In this document: one piece after another, positions 41,590-49,823 of the stretch | Layout: every line of letters begins with the position of its first letter | How positions within the stretch are numbered: position 1 is the first letter of the stretch | Assembly: GCF_007431345.1 (NCBI RefSeq) | Contig: NZ_CP041730.1 | Coordinates: 5,084,001 to 5,148,000 of the forward strand | Source of the DNA: Chitinimonas arctica | GTDB lineage: Bacteria > Pseudomonadota > Gammaproteobacteria > Burkholderiales > Chitinimonadaceae | Length of the DNA stretch: 64,000 nucleotides | Reading direction: 5' to 3' | Translations under genes and position numbers: made by a program | The notes under the pieces: generated by a model | Databases searched by the model: none | The model's input: the letters and a program-made list of their open reading frames with translations, nothing else | What the model was told of the DNA's origin: nothing

Positions 41590-42470
41590 CAGAGCATGCC
41601 TTCCTGCATGAATTTCATGACGATGGGAAAGGCCAGCACGATAAAGGTGACCGGGAAGATAAACATGATCAGCGGCAGGATCAGTTTGACCGGCGCTTCC
41701 ATGGCCAGCTTCTCGGCACGCTGAAAGCGTTCGATGCGGCGCTGTTCGGCCTGCGCGCGCAGGACCTGGCCCAGCCGTGCCCCCATCTTCTCGGCCTGGA
41801 TCACCGCGCCGACGAAGGCGGTGATCTCCTGCATATCGAGCCTCGCCTCCATGCGCCGCAAAGCATCGGCGCGCGGCACCCCGGCGCGCAGATCGCGCAC
41901 CACCATATAGAACTCATGCCGCAACGCACCCAAGGGCCCCTTTTCCATCGATTGCTTGATGGCACCCGTCAGATTGAGACCGGCTTCCACCCCCAGGGTG
42001 ATGAAATCCAGATAGACCGGCAAGGACTTGAGCACTTCCTTGCGCCGTTTCTTGCGTACATCGGACAGCCACAGCAGCGGATAGAAATAGCCCACCACGC
42101 CGACGATCAAGGCCCAGTGGTAGGCCGTGGCATGCAGGGCGGCAATGCAGAACAAGGTCAGCCCGGCCGCGGCACCCGCCGAAAACAGGCGCAAGGCATA
42201 GTACTGTTCGGCGCTCATCAGGTAACCCACGCCGGTTTCACGCAGCGATTTGTGCGCCCGTTCCAGCAGGTCGGGCGGGAAGCGCGCGGTAAAGTGGTAC
42301 TCGATGAAATTGATCACCGGCCAGATCAGCTTGAGCATGGGCGGCAAGGAGTCCATATAGGCTCTATCCTCGTCCGGCACCTCGCGCTTGAGCTGCGACA
42401 TGCTGTAGAACAGCAGCAGGATGCTGACGCCTACCAGCGAGCCGATCAGGAGTCCGATTAGGGTCGTCAT
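41589..42470 (-). CDS. tadC: TadC, type II secretion F-like inner-membrane platform protein
   Basis: 293 residues. N-terminal membrane helix (LIGLLIGSLVGVSILLLFYSM), two central helices (about 95-140), the T2SSF domain (YLDFITLGVEAGLNLTGAIKQSMEKGPLGAL...LRRMEARLDMQEITAFVGAVIQAEKMG) and a final helix pair (LILPLIMFIFPVTFIVLAFPIV). Position after TadA and TadB and overlap with TadB support TadC. Together with TadB it forms the inner-membrane core driven by TadA. Confidence 0.92.
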   Translation of the reverse strand: MTTLIGLLIGSLVGVSILLLFYSMSQLKREVPDEDRAYMDSLPPMLKLIWPVINFIEYHFTARFPPDLLERAHKSLRETGVGYLMSAEQYYALRLFSAGAAAGLTLFCIAALHATAYHWALIVGVVGYFYPLLWLSDVRKKRRKEVLKSLPVYLDFITLGVEAGLNLTGAIKQSMEKGPLGALRHEFYMVVRDLRAGVPRADALRRMEARLDMQEITAFVGAVIQAEKMGARLGQVLRAQAEQRRIERFQRAEKLAMEAPVKLILPLIMFIFPVTFIVLAFPIVMKFMQEGML

Positions 42471-43315
42471 ACGTCTATGGTCGTGATCTTGCGGATAAAC
42501 CAGTAGCCGACCGCTTCCATCAGGAAGATCACCGTCAGCGTGCCATAGCCTATCCAGGTGTTGAACAAAGGGGCCATCGCGGTGGGCTCGATGGCCCGTA
42601 GCGCGACTATCATCAGCAGCGGCAGGCCGGTCATGATCACGCCCTGCGCCTTGCCCTGCGCGGTCAGGCTGCGGATCTTGCCCTCCATGATGGCTTTCTG
42701 CCGCAGCGTGGAGGCCAGCGACTCCAGGATCTCGGCCAGATTGCCGCCCACCTCCTTGGAGATGCGCATGGCCGACACCACCAGCTGGAAATCCTGCTGC
42801 GGATTACGCTTTTCCATGTTCTGCAGCGCCGTGTCGAAATCCACACCCAAGCGCTGTTCCCGCATCATCAGATCGAACTCCTGGCTGACCGGCGGCTTGG
42901 ATTCCTTGACCATGGACTCCAGGGACACATTCAGGCTGGCGCCGGCCCGCATGGCGCCCGACACCATCAGCAAGGCATCCGGCAACTGCTGCTCCAGCCG
43001 CTTGAGCCGGCGGCGCGCCAGAAATCCGACATACCATTTGGGCAGGAACACCGAACCCACCAGGGTAAAGATGGCGAAGATGGGATTGTCGGTCAGCAGC
43101 CACACCAGCGGCGGCAGGATGCAGGTGACCGCCACGTTGTAGCGGAACATCTTCTGCGGATCGAGGAAGATGAACATATCGGCCAGCGTGGTGGCGGCCG
43201 TACGCTCGTAGCTGGCCCGCTGGCGGCTAAGATAGTTCTGCAAGGCCTTGAAGATCAGCCAGGCAGTGATCAGGGCGAACAGGAAGATCAGCCCGAGCAG
43301 CAGTCCGTAGGTCAC
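42467..43315 (-). CDS. tadB: TadB, type II secretion F-like inner-membrane platform protein
   Basis: 282 residues from a GTG at 43315 that overlaps the TadA stop (GTGA). A longer frame exists upstream but lies within tadA and lacks the family's N-terminus. The protein has an N-terminal helix (GLLLGLIFLFALITAWLIF), a second helix pair, the T2SSF domain (QLPDALLMVSGAMRAGASLNVSLESMVKE...LRQKAIMEGKIRSLTAQGKAQG) and C-terminal helices. It pairs with TadC. Confidence 0.92.
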   Translation of the reverse strand: MTYGLLLGLIFLFALITAWLIFKALQNYLSRQRASYERTAATTLADMFIFLDPQKMFRYNVAVTCILPPLVWLLTDNPIFAIFTLVGSVFLPKWYVGFLARRRLKRLEQQLPDALLMVSGAMRAGASLNVSLESMVKESKPPVSQEFDLMMREQRLGVDFDTALQNMEKRNPQQDFQLVVSAMRISKEVGGNLAEILESLASTLRQKAIMEGKIRSLTAQGKAQGVIMTGLPLLMIVALRAIEPTAMAPLFNTWIGYGTLTVIFLMEAVGYWFIRKITTIDV

Positions 43316-45039
43316 CGTCGTCCCTCCGAGCCCTGAAAGATGCTGAGATCGACATCCAGGCCGCGTGCCGCCAGGTCCTGGTAGAAGTCCGGTACCGCGC
43401 CGGTGGCGATATGGCGGCCCTTGACCTTGCCGTCGGCGCCGAAGCCCTCCTGCTTGTACAGGAAGATATCCTGCAACTGGATCATATCGCCCTCCATGCC
43501 GGTGATCTCGGTGACATGGGTGACCTTGCGCGAGCCGCAGGAGAAACGGTTCTGCTGCACGATAAAGCGGACCGCCGAGGAGATCTGCTCGCGTATGGCC
43601 CGGATGGGCAAGTCCAGCCCGGCCATCATCACCATCACTTCGACCCGGGCCAGGCAATCGCGGGGCGTATTGGCGTGGGCGGTGGTGAGCGAACCGTCGT
43701 GGCCGGTGTTCATGGCGGTCAGCATATCCAGCGCCTCGCCGCCCCGGCACTCGCCCACCACGATGCGGTCGGGCCGCATGCGCAGGCAGTTCTTCACCAG
43801 GTCGCGGATCGGTACGGCGCCCTTCCCTTCCGCATTGGCCGGCCGCGACTCCAGTCCGACCAGGTTCGGTTGGGATAATTTCAGCTCGGCGGCGTCCTCG
43901 ACCGTGACGATGCGTTCATCGTCGGGGATATAGTTCGATAGCACATTGAGCAAGGTGGTCTTGCCCGAACCGGTACCGCCGGAAATGATGATATTGGACT
44001 TCTGCTCCACGATGGTCCGCAGAAAGGCCAGCATGGTGGCCGTCATGGAGCCGAACTTGATCAGGTCCTCGCCGTGCAGCTTGCTCTTGGCGAATTTGCG
44101 AATGGTGATATTGGCGCCCTTGAGCGCCAGCGGCGGAATCACCGCATTGACCCGCGAACCGTCCTTGAGGCGGGCGTCCACCATGGGCGACGATTCATCG
44201 ATGCGCCGTCCCAAGGGCGTCACGATGCGCTCGATGGCGCTGATCACGGCCTGGTCCGAGGTAAAGGTAATGCCCGACTTCATCAAGCGGCCGCGCCGCT
44301 CGATAAAGATCTCGTCAAAGCGGTTGACCATGATTTCGGTCACCGCATCGTCGGCCAGCAGATCTTCCAGCGGCCCCAATCCCACTACCTCGTCCTGCAC
44401 CTGCTTGACCAGGAGGGCGCGGTCGAAATCGGCCGGGATGGTCTTGTCGTGGCGAACGATCTCTTCCAGCATCACCCCGGTGTTGCGGCGCAGCTCGTCC
44501 TCGCTTTGACTGGCGACATCGATACGGCGCAGGTCCATCTGTTTGATCAGCTCGGTATGGGTGCGTTTGAGCAAGCCTATCCATACCTGTTGGCGGGCCA
44601 CGTCGACCGGCACCGCCACCTCGCTTTCGGACGCCGTCGCGACCGCCACGGCCGCTTCGACCGGTGCCGTAGCGACTGGCTCGGCAGCGGCCGGCGCGGC
44701 ATCGACCGGCGCGGCATATACCGGTGCCGGGGGCGGCGGGCTGGCGGCCTCCAGATCCAGCACCTGCAATTGGTAGCCGCAGATATGGATGCGCTCGCCC
44801 GGCTTGAGCGGGCCATACAGGCTCACCGGCCGGCCTTCGACCTCGGTGGCGCCCTTGGGGTCCAGATTCTCCACATGCACGCCATCGGCGCGGCGATGGA
44901 TGGCGGCGTGCCGCTTGGCGATCGACCAACCCTGCAAAATGATCAGGTTCTCGTCGCTCTTGCCGATGGTGCAACTGTCTATCGTGCATTCGACGATAGT
45001 TTCAGCCCCGCGGGGGGTGGTTACCGAAACGCTCAGCAT
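43312..45039 (-). CDS. tadA: TadA/CpaF secretion ATPase with N-terminal FHA domain
   Basis: 575 residues. Residues 1-95 are an FHA domain (IGKSDENLIILQGWSIAKRHAAIHRRADG, VENLDPKGATEV), then a proline/alanine linker (about 98-150). The CpaF/TadA domain follows: Walker A GGTGSGKT at 354-361, Asp box VTVEDAAELKL, Walker B RMRPDRIVVGECRGGEALDML and HANTPRD. TadA powers pilus extension. FHA domains bind phosphothreonine and here may allow control by phosphorylation. Downstream tadB overlaps by four bases. A dispersed repeat separates the gene from the upstream secretin gene. Confidence 0.93.
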   Translation of the reverse strand: MLSVSVTTPRGAETIVECTIDSCTIGKSDENLIILQGWSIAKRHAAIHRRADGVHVENLDPKGATEVEGRPVSLYGPLKPGERIHICGYQLQVLDLEAASPPPPAPVYAAPVDAAPAAAEPVATAPVEAAVAVATASESEVAVPVDVARQQVWIGLLKRTHTELIKQMDLRRIDVASQSEDELRRNTGVMLEEIVRHDKTIPADFDRALLVKQVQDEVVGLGPLEDLLADDAVTEIMVNRFDEIFIERRGRLMKSGITFTSDQAVISAIERIVTPLGRRIDESSPMVDARLKDGSRVNAVIPPLALKGANITIRKFAKSKLHGEDLIKFGSMTATMLAFLRTIVEQKSNIIISGGTGSGKTTLLNVLSNYIPDDERIVTVEDAAELKLSQPNLVGLESRPANAEGKGAVPIRDLVKNCLRMRPDRIVVGECRGGEALDMLTAMNTGHDGSLTTAHANTPRDCLARVEVMVMMAGLDLPIRAIREQISSAVRFIVQQNRFSCGSRKVTHVTEITGMEGDMIQLQDIFLYKQEGFGADGKVKGRHIATGAVPDFYQDLAARGLDVDLSIFQGSEGRR

Positions 45040-45109
45040 GGGAACACTCTGCCTGGAAAAGTATCGTGGGCTGCCAACAAGTCCAACCTATGGATACACT
45101 GACTCTAAT

Positions 45110-45326
45110 GCGCTAACGAGCGAAAGCGAGGCTCCCTCGCGGCGGCGAGGGCGGGGGGAGTGGGATAAAACAGCGAGGGAATCGTTGATTTATCACGGTC
45201 CGCCCGCACCCGGCTGTGCGTAGTTGTTGGCGCGTTAGCGCCGTACAACTACGGCCTACCCTTTACGGGTATTGCCGGGTGATGAGCCGCAGCTTGAGTA
45301 CGCGCAATATTTCAGTGCGTCCCTAT
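45110..45326. repeat. Dispersed palindromic (REP-like) repeat, copy 2, between rcpA and tadA
   Basis: In reverse orientation it matches the repeat at 23982-24121 over both arms: TGCACTGAA.TATTGCGCGTA..CAAGC and CCGCGAGGGAGCCTCGCTT. The hairpin is at 45220-45252 (GTAGTTGT/ACAACTAC outside, GGCGC/GCGCC inside). A segment of about 70 bases (45143-45212) is absent from copy 1. Its continuous GTTAGCGC shows the uninterrupted target site that was split in copy 1. Confidence 0.85.
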
Positions 45327-45339
45327 GCTCCCCCACCCT

Positions 45340-46692
45340 TCAATCCAAAATATCCGACTTGCCCAGGCTGCGTTCGAACCGCTCCCGGATACCGTCGCTT
45401 TTTTCTATCCGCTCGCGGTTGATGGTGGAGTTGGGGTCCACCACCGTCGGCGTGACCAGGATCACCAGGTCGGTGCGGTTGTTACGGAAACCCTCGGAAC
45501 GGAACAACGATCCCAGTATAGGCAGCGATCCCAGCCCCGGCACCCGGGTCAGGTCCTTGGACATCTCGCTGTTGACCAATCCCGACATGGCCATGGTCTG
45601 GCCGGTCTTGACATTGATATCGGTGCTGCTGTGGCGCACCAGCAAGCCGGGCACGCCGTCCACCGCCGATGAGCTGTCCAGCGTGCTGATCTCGGTATCG
45701 ATGGCGGCCGAGACATTGCCCGCATCGTCGGCGACCGGCTTGATATTAAGCTTGATGCCGTAGTCCTTGAATTCGATCGAGGCCACCCCTTGCGAGGACA
45801 TCAGCTTGACCGGGAACTGGCCGCCGGCCAGGAACTTGGCTTCGCCGCCGGATCGGGCCGATAGCTCCGGCTCGGCGATCACGAAGGCGTCGCCGTTGTT
45901 CTTGGCGATATTGATGGTGGTATTGATCAGCGAGGAAATTCCCAGGTAGGTACGCAAGCCCCGATTGCCGGTGGCGATTGGCAGCACGCCCTTGATGGGC
46001 GCCTGCAGGCCGGTGGTGTTCTCCGAACCCCAGTTGCCGAGAAAACCCACTGAGGGACCGGCGATGGAACCGGGCCACTGCACGCCGAGCGTCTCCAGCA
46101 GCGAGCGCTTCATCTCGATGACCTGCACCTTCATATAGATCATCTTCTTCATCGCCACGTCTTCCGGCGCCACCAGGCTCACCACCTGGGGATAGAGCTT
46201 GGCCACCATGGCGATGCGGTCCAGATCCAGCTTGCTGGCGGTGCCGGATACCACCACATTGCCGCCCACGCGGGTCAGCTTGATGCCGGCGACGTCCTTG
46301 AGCATGGTGCCGGCGGCGGCGAACGCCCCTTCGGCATCGTGCGGACTGACCCGTACGATGTACTGGCGGCGCGGCCCCTTGGCCGACCACAGCATCAGCG
46401 AGGTATCGCCGATCTGCTCGGCCAACAGCAGCAGTTCGCCGCCTTCCAGGGCCTTGGTGCTGATGATGCTGCCATTGCCGATGGCGATACGGTCGAGCTT
46501 GCCGGCGGGAATGGTCTTCAATTCGCCGACGAACATCTTGATTTCCACCGTCGCGGGCGCCGCTACGGCGGTTTCGCCCAGCGGGGCGGGGGCCGCCGGC
46601 TTTGTCACGGTCGGGGCAGCCTGGCCAAACAGGCTAGCCAGGCTGAGGATAAGGGTAGGGGTAAGGGCGGGCTTGACTAGCGGCTTGAGCAT
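45340..46692 (-). CDS. rcpA: RcpA/CpaC-type pilus secretin
   Basis: 450 residues from ATG 46692, about ten bases after GGAAAG. A signal peptide (MLKPLVKPALTPTLILSLASLFGQAA) is followed by the N-domain (VEIKMFVGELKTIPAGKLDRIAIGN, ISTKALEGGELLLLAEQIGDTSLMLW) and a BON-like part (VGGNVVVSGTASKLDLDRI). The secretin domain has VEMKRSLLETLGVQW-type and VASIEFKDYGIKLNIKPV segments and ends DLVILVTPTVV. It forms the outer-membrane channel for the Flp pilus. It lies 16 bases after rcpC. Confidence 0.92.
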   Translation of the reverse strand: MLKPLVKPALTPTLILSLASLFGQAAPTVTKPAAPAPLGETAVAAPATVEIKMFVGELKTIPAGKLDRIAIGNGSIISTKALEGGELLLLAEQIGDTSLMLWSAKGPRRQYIVRVSPHDAEGAFAAAGTMLKDVAGIKLTRVGGNVVVSGTASKLDLDRIAMVAKLYPQVVSLVAPEDVAMKKMIYMKVQVIEMKRSLLETLGVQWPGSIAGPSVGFLGNWGSENTTGLQAPIKGVLPIATGNRGLRTYLGISSLINTTINIAKNNGDAFVIAEPELSARSGGEAKFLAGGQFPVKLMSSQGVASIEFKDYGIKLNIKPVADDAGNVSAAIDTEISTLDSSSAVDGVPGLLVRHSSTDINVKTGQTMAMSGLVNSEMSKDLTRVPGLGSLPILGSLFRSEGFRNNRTDLVILVTPTVVDPNSTINRERIEKSDGIRERFERSLGKSDILD

Positions 46693-46708
46693 GGCTGGGC
46701 TTTCCGTC

Positions 46709-47818
46709 CTATTTCGGTGCAGGCGTACTGAGCGGCACACCGGCCGCGGCGGCATAGGGCATGACATTGGCGGGCACGCTGAGCGGCGCACCCAGCGGCG
46801 AGGGCGCACCGGCCGGCGGCGCGGTGAGCCCCCCATACCCGGGCGGCAAGGCCACATTCAGGCTGGGTGTAACGCCGCCGCTGCCTTTGCCGCCGATGAT
46901 GTACTCGATATAAGCGTTCACATCGCCCGGATCGACCGGTTCCTTGACAATGCTGGCCTTGGCCGCCATGGCATTGGCCTTGGCGGCCGCCTGGCTGCGC
47001 GCGGCGATACTACGCATCAGGCTGCCGGCGCTGTCGGTATCGTATTCCGCGGCAGGATCGTTGCGGGCCACCGCATCCTTCTCGTTACGCAATACCACTC
47101 TGAGCTTGCCCATTTCCTGCGCCATCACCAGGCTCATGGCCTGGCCCGGATTGACTTCCAGGGTGTAGGTGCTATAGGTCGAGCGCTGTACCGGACCGTC
47201 GCCGGCCGGCGCGTCGTGCACCACTTTCTGGCCGGTCGCCAGGATCTTGACCCCCAGCATAAAGGGCACCACCACTTTGCTATCCTTGGCGGCCGCCGCC
47301 GGATTGTTCGGTTCGCTGGGAGCGACCTGGTTCATGACCAGCATCAGGTCGATCTGGTTGCCTGGTTGCACCATGTGGGCGATCGAGTTGAGTTCGTCGG
47401 TTTCTATCGTCATGGCGCGGGTGCCGGGCTTGAGCGAGCCGGCGAAGTCGGCGTAGATGGGCCGTAGATCACCACGCAGCAATGGCCGACCCTGGCGAAC
47501 CGGCCGTATCAGCGCCTGGCCTTGGTAGCTATCGAATTGCTCGACCGTGATGGTGTCGTCGTAGATCAGCTCGCCCGATACCTGGCGCTCGGCCACCATT
47601 TCCATATCGATGGCCGTGCCTGGCGGCAGGTTTTCGCGCGGCACCACCACGGCGACGGTCGGGCCCTTGCCGCGGACTTTCGCCTCGATCTCGCTCTGCA
47701 GGCTACGTTCCTGCAATTTCAGGTACTGGACCGTGAGGAACATGGCGAACAGGCCGAGCACGATGGCAGCGGCCAGCATTGCCCAGGTGCGGTTGACGTT
47801 GCCGAATTTGAGCTTCAT
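46709..47818 (-). CDS. rcpC: RcpC/CpaB Flp pilus assembly protein
   Basis: 369 residues. N-terminal membrane anchor (TWAMLAAAIVLGLFAMFLTVQYLKL, about 10-34), then a SAF domain (VAVVVPRENLPPGTAIDMEMVAERQVS, about 54-80) and the RcpC/CpaB domain (RAMTIETDELNSIAHMVQPGNQIDLMLV). The alanine/proline-rich C-terminus is variable in the family. RcpC/CpaB is a periplasmic partner of the secretin. The next gene downstream is the secretin. Confidence 0.92.
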   Translation of the reverse strand: MKLKFGNVNRTWAMLAAAIVLGLFAMFLTVQYLKLQERSLQSEIEAKVRGKGPTVAVVVPRENLPPGTAIDMEMVAERQVSGELIYDDTITVEQFDSYQGQALIRPVRQGRPLLRGDLRPIYADFAGSLKPGTRAMTIETDELNSIAHMVQPGNQIDLMLVMNQVAPSEPNNPAAAAKDSKVVVPFMLGVKILATGQKVVHDAPAGDGPVQRSTYSTYTLEVNPGQAMSLVMAQEMGKLRVVLRNEKDAVARNDPAAEYDTDSAGSLMRSIAARSQAAAKANAMAAKASIVKEPVDPGDVNAYIEYIIGGKGSGGVTPSLNVALPPGYGGLTAPPAGAPSPLGAPLSVPANVMPYAAAAGVPLSTPAPK

Positions 47819-47887
47819 GACGGGAAGGCATCCTGGTCAGGCGGATTGATCGAATAAGGCCGTTTTTCTTTGAATCGGTGCGTCCCT

Positions 47888-48187
47888 TTACTGCGTCCAA
47901 CTGACACTGACTTCCGACACCGGCCATTTCGGATTGGTCAGATTAGGGCATTTATCGAGCGTGACCGAGCCGGCCACCGGTCCGACCGACTCACCGTAGG
48001 TATTGATGCAATCGGGTACCTGGGCGATCGCCATGGCGTAGCTGTAATCGGTGAAATAGTCGCGGATCGCCTTGTTCAGGGTATCCACATTGCCGGCGAG
48101 GGCGAACGCGCCGGTAAAGGCCGCGATGACCACCAGATACTCGACGCTGGACTGCCCGTGGCAGCGCGAGCACTCAAATAGGCGCAT
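47888..48187 (-). CDS. Flp/TadE-like pseudopilin
   Basis: 99 residues from ATG 48187, chosen because AAGGAG lies six bases upstream. MRLFECSRCHGQSSVEYLVVIAAFTGAFALAG is a short prepilin-like leader with a GQSSVEYLVV processing site (about 12-21) and a hydrophobic helix. The mature part has two cysteines (CINT..., CPNL) likely to form a disulfide. This is a minor pilin or pseudopilin rather than the main Flp pilin, which is encoded at 51571-51858. Confidence 0.75.
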   Translation of the reverse strand: MRLFECSRCHGQSSVEYLVVIAAFTGAFALAGNVDTLNKAIRDYFTDYSYAMAIAQVPDCINTYGESVGPVAGSVTLDKCPNLTNPKWPVSEVSVSWTQ

Positions 48188-48243
48188 CTTCATCTCCTTG
48201 CATCTCTCCCTTGCCCTGTGCCGTGCCAGGCTGGCCGCTGCGT

Positions 48244-48909
48244 TCACGGCTTGTCCATGTAATTGAATAGCACATAGGTACGCCCCTCGCTGCGGCTAAT
48301 GGTCAGCATGGCCAGATTGGGCGGGCGTTGCAGGTCAAAAACGATGCCCGGGCCCCGCTTTGTGTTGAGCCGCCGTTCGGTCGCGATATTCCAACCCTGT
48401 GCCATCAGGTTGTTGCGGTAGAAAATGGCATTGCTCTCCATGGTCAGGGCATTGCTGAGAAATACGGTCCGGCCATTGCGGATTGCATCTTCATGCTGGA
48501 TATCGTTGATCAGCTGGCTACCGCCCGGCATGGGAAAAGCCGAGGGCTGGCGCACCGACCCATTATCGGCATCGCTGATGCTGAGAAAGCCGCTGGCGCC
48601 CCGGCCGGCCGGCTTGACCTGGAAGGTGTAGAAGCAATGGGCACGCGCGGTGGCAATGGCCTGCCAGGCGCCGACGGGGTACTCCGTCACCTCGCCGCCC
48701 GCCGACCACACCCGCCGGTAATGCGCCAGCAAAGCGGCCGGCGCCTGGGGACTGTCGATCTGCATCACGGCCATCGGTACGCCATTGATCAGCATGCGCT
48801 GGGCGACCAGGCTCAGGCGCGCCTCGGGCGGCGCGGCGAATTCCGGGCACTCGGATGCGAGTGGCAGCAGCGGGCAGCAAAGCAGGGACAGCGCTGCGAG
48901 GCGTCTCAT
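48244..48909 (-). CDS. Exported hypothetical protein of the Tad locus
   Basis: 221 residues with a Sec-type signal (MRRLAALSLLCCPLLPLASE). I do not recognise the mature domain. It has INGVPMAVMQIDSP and VTEYPVGAWQAIATARAHCFYTFQVKP, and a C-terminal half with SNALTMESNAIFYRNNLMAQGW, apparently two similar alpha/beta halves. The four-base overlap with the TadE/F-like gene and position before the pseudopilin gene suggest a periplasmic role in pilus assembly. Confidence 0.75.
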   Translation of the reverse strand: MRRLAALSLLCCPLLPLASECPEFAAPPEARLSLVAQRMLINGVPMAVMQIDSPQAPAALLAHYRRVWSAGGEVTEYPVGAWQAIATARAHCFYTFQVKPAGRGASGFLSISDADNGSVRQPSAFPMPGGSQLINDIQHEDAIRNGRTVFLSNALTMESNAIFYRNNLMAQGWNIATERRLNTKRGPGIVFDLQRPPNLAMLTISRSEGRTYVLFNYMDKP

Positions 48910-49823
48910 TGCAACCTATCCGGCGGGACTTCATCCGGCACGATCTTGCCGACTTCCAACTTGCGCGGCGACAGCTCGGGCGCCCAGATGGAGAACACCG
49001 TCTGCACTACTTCGATAATGGAAATCGTGCCGATGGTGGGAATGCTGACTTCGGTTGCCAGCAGGGAAAGCGGCGTCAGGCCCTTTACCTGTTGCAACAC
49101 GCTGGTCTTGTCGTCGGCATTCGGCCCGTCCGCCGACCAACCGTTGCCCAGCACGACCAGCTTCTCGCGCATCGGCTGGCTCGCCAGGGCGGTGTCGACC
49201 AGATAGGACTGCCGGCTGAAATTACTGGGGCTCAGCGTCACCGTCGCGGTGTACTTGCCGCCCATCTCCAGGGTAAAGGGACCCAGGATGGAGGCCAGCG
49301 TGGCCACCGGCATCAACACTCGATTGATGGTGCCGGGCGCGCAGTCATAGCCCAGCATGGCCGAGCTGAAATCACCGGCCGGATCGCAGGTCTGGCCGGC
49401 CGTCCCTTGCACCTGGCCATAGGCGATCAAGCTTTGCCCCTTGCGGTCCTGCCACAGCAGCTTGCGCTTGCCGGCGCGGAAATCCCCGGCGTTCTTGTCG
49501 CTGCTGCTGAAGTTGCTGGTGGCACTATTGCTGGACAAGATGCGGGTGGCCACCTCGGCCTTGATCTGATTGTCGTTCTTCTCGTTCGCCACCCAGGCAT
49601 TGGTGAAGGAACCCCAGCCGATTTCACTGGCGGACGGACCGCCGAAATAGATGGTCCGCTCCCATGCCGCGTAACGGGCGGCTTGGACGGCGTGGCTGCG
49701 GATGTCCAGATATTTGGCAAGGGTGGGCAGGGCCAGGAATAAGGGCACCAGGACCATGCTGGCGGCGATCATGGTTTCCAACATGGCCTGGCCGTGTTGA
49801 CGGCGCATCGGAAGGCGTTTCAT
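48906..49823 (-). CDS. TadE/TadF-like pilus assembly protein
   Basis: 305 residues. RRQHGQAMLETMIAASMVLVPLFLALPTLAKYLDIRSHAVQAARYAAWER (residues 7-56) is the TadE-like leader, cleavage region and hydrophobic helix with a following ARYAAWE motif. The periplasmic domain has one cysteine pair (QTCDPAG, YDCAPG). The start overlaps the TadG-like stop by four bases. It probably acts as a pseudopilin or assembly factor of the Flp pilus. Confidence 0.8.
   Translation of the reverse strand: MKRLPMRRQHGQAMLETMIAASMVLVPLFLALPTLAKYLDIRSHAVQAARYAAWERTIYFGGPSASEIGWGSFTNAWVANEKNDNQIKAEVATRILSSNSATSNFSSSDKNAGDFRAGKRKLLWQDRKGQSLIAYGQVQGTAGQTCDPAGDFSSAMLGYDCAPGTINRVLMPVATLASILGPFTLEMGGKYTATVTLSPSNFSRQSYLVDTALASQPMREKLVVLGNGWSADGPNADDKTSVLQQVKGLTPLSLLATEVSIPTIGTISIIEVVQTVFSIWAPELSPRKLEVGKIVPDEVPPDRLQ

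Noticed and set aside
46693..46857. Upstream extension of the secretin gene to 46857
   Set aside because: It would overlap the end of rcpC and precede the signal peptide; ATG 46692 gives a normal signal sequence.
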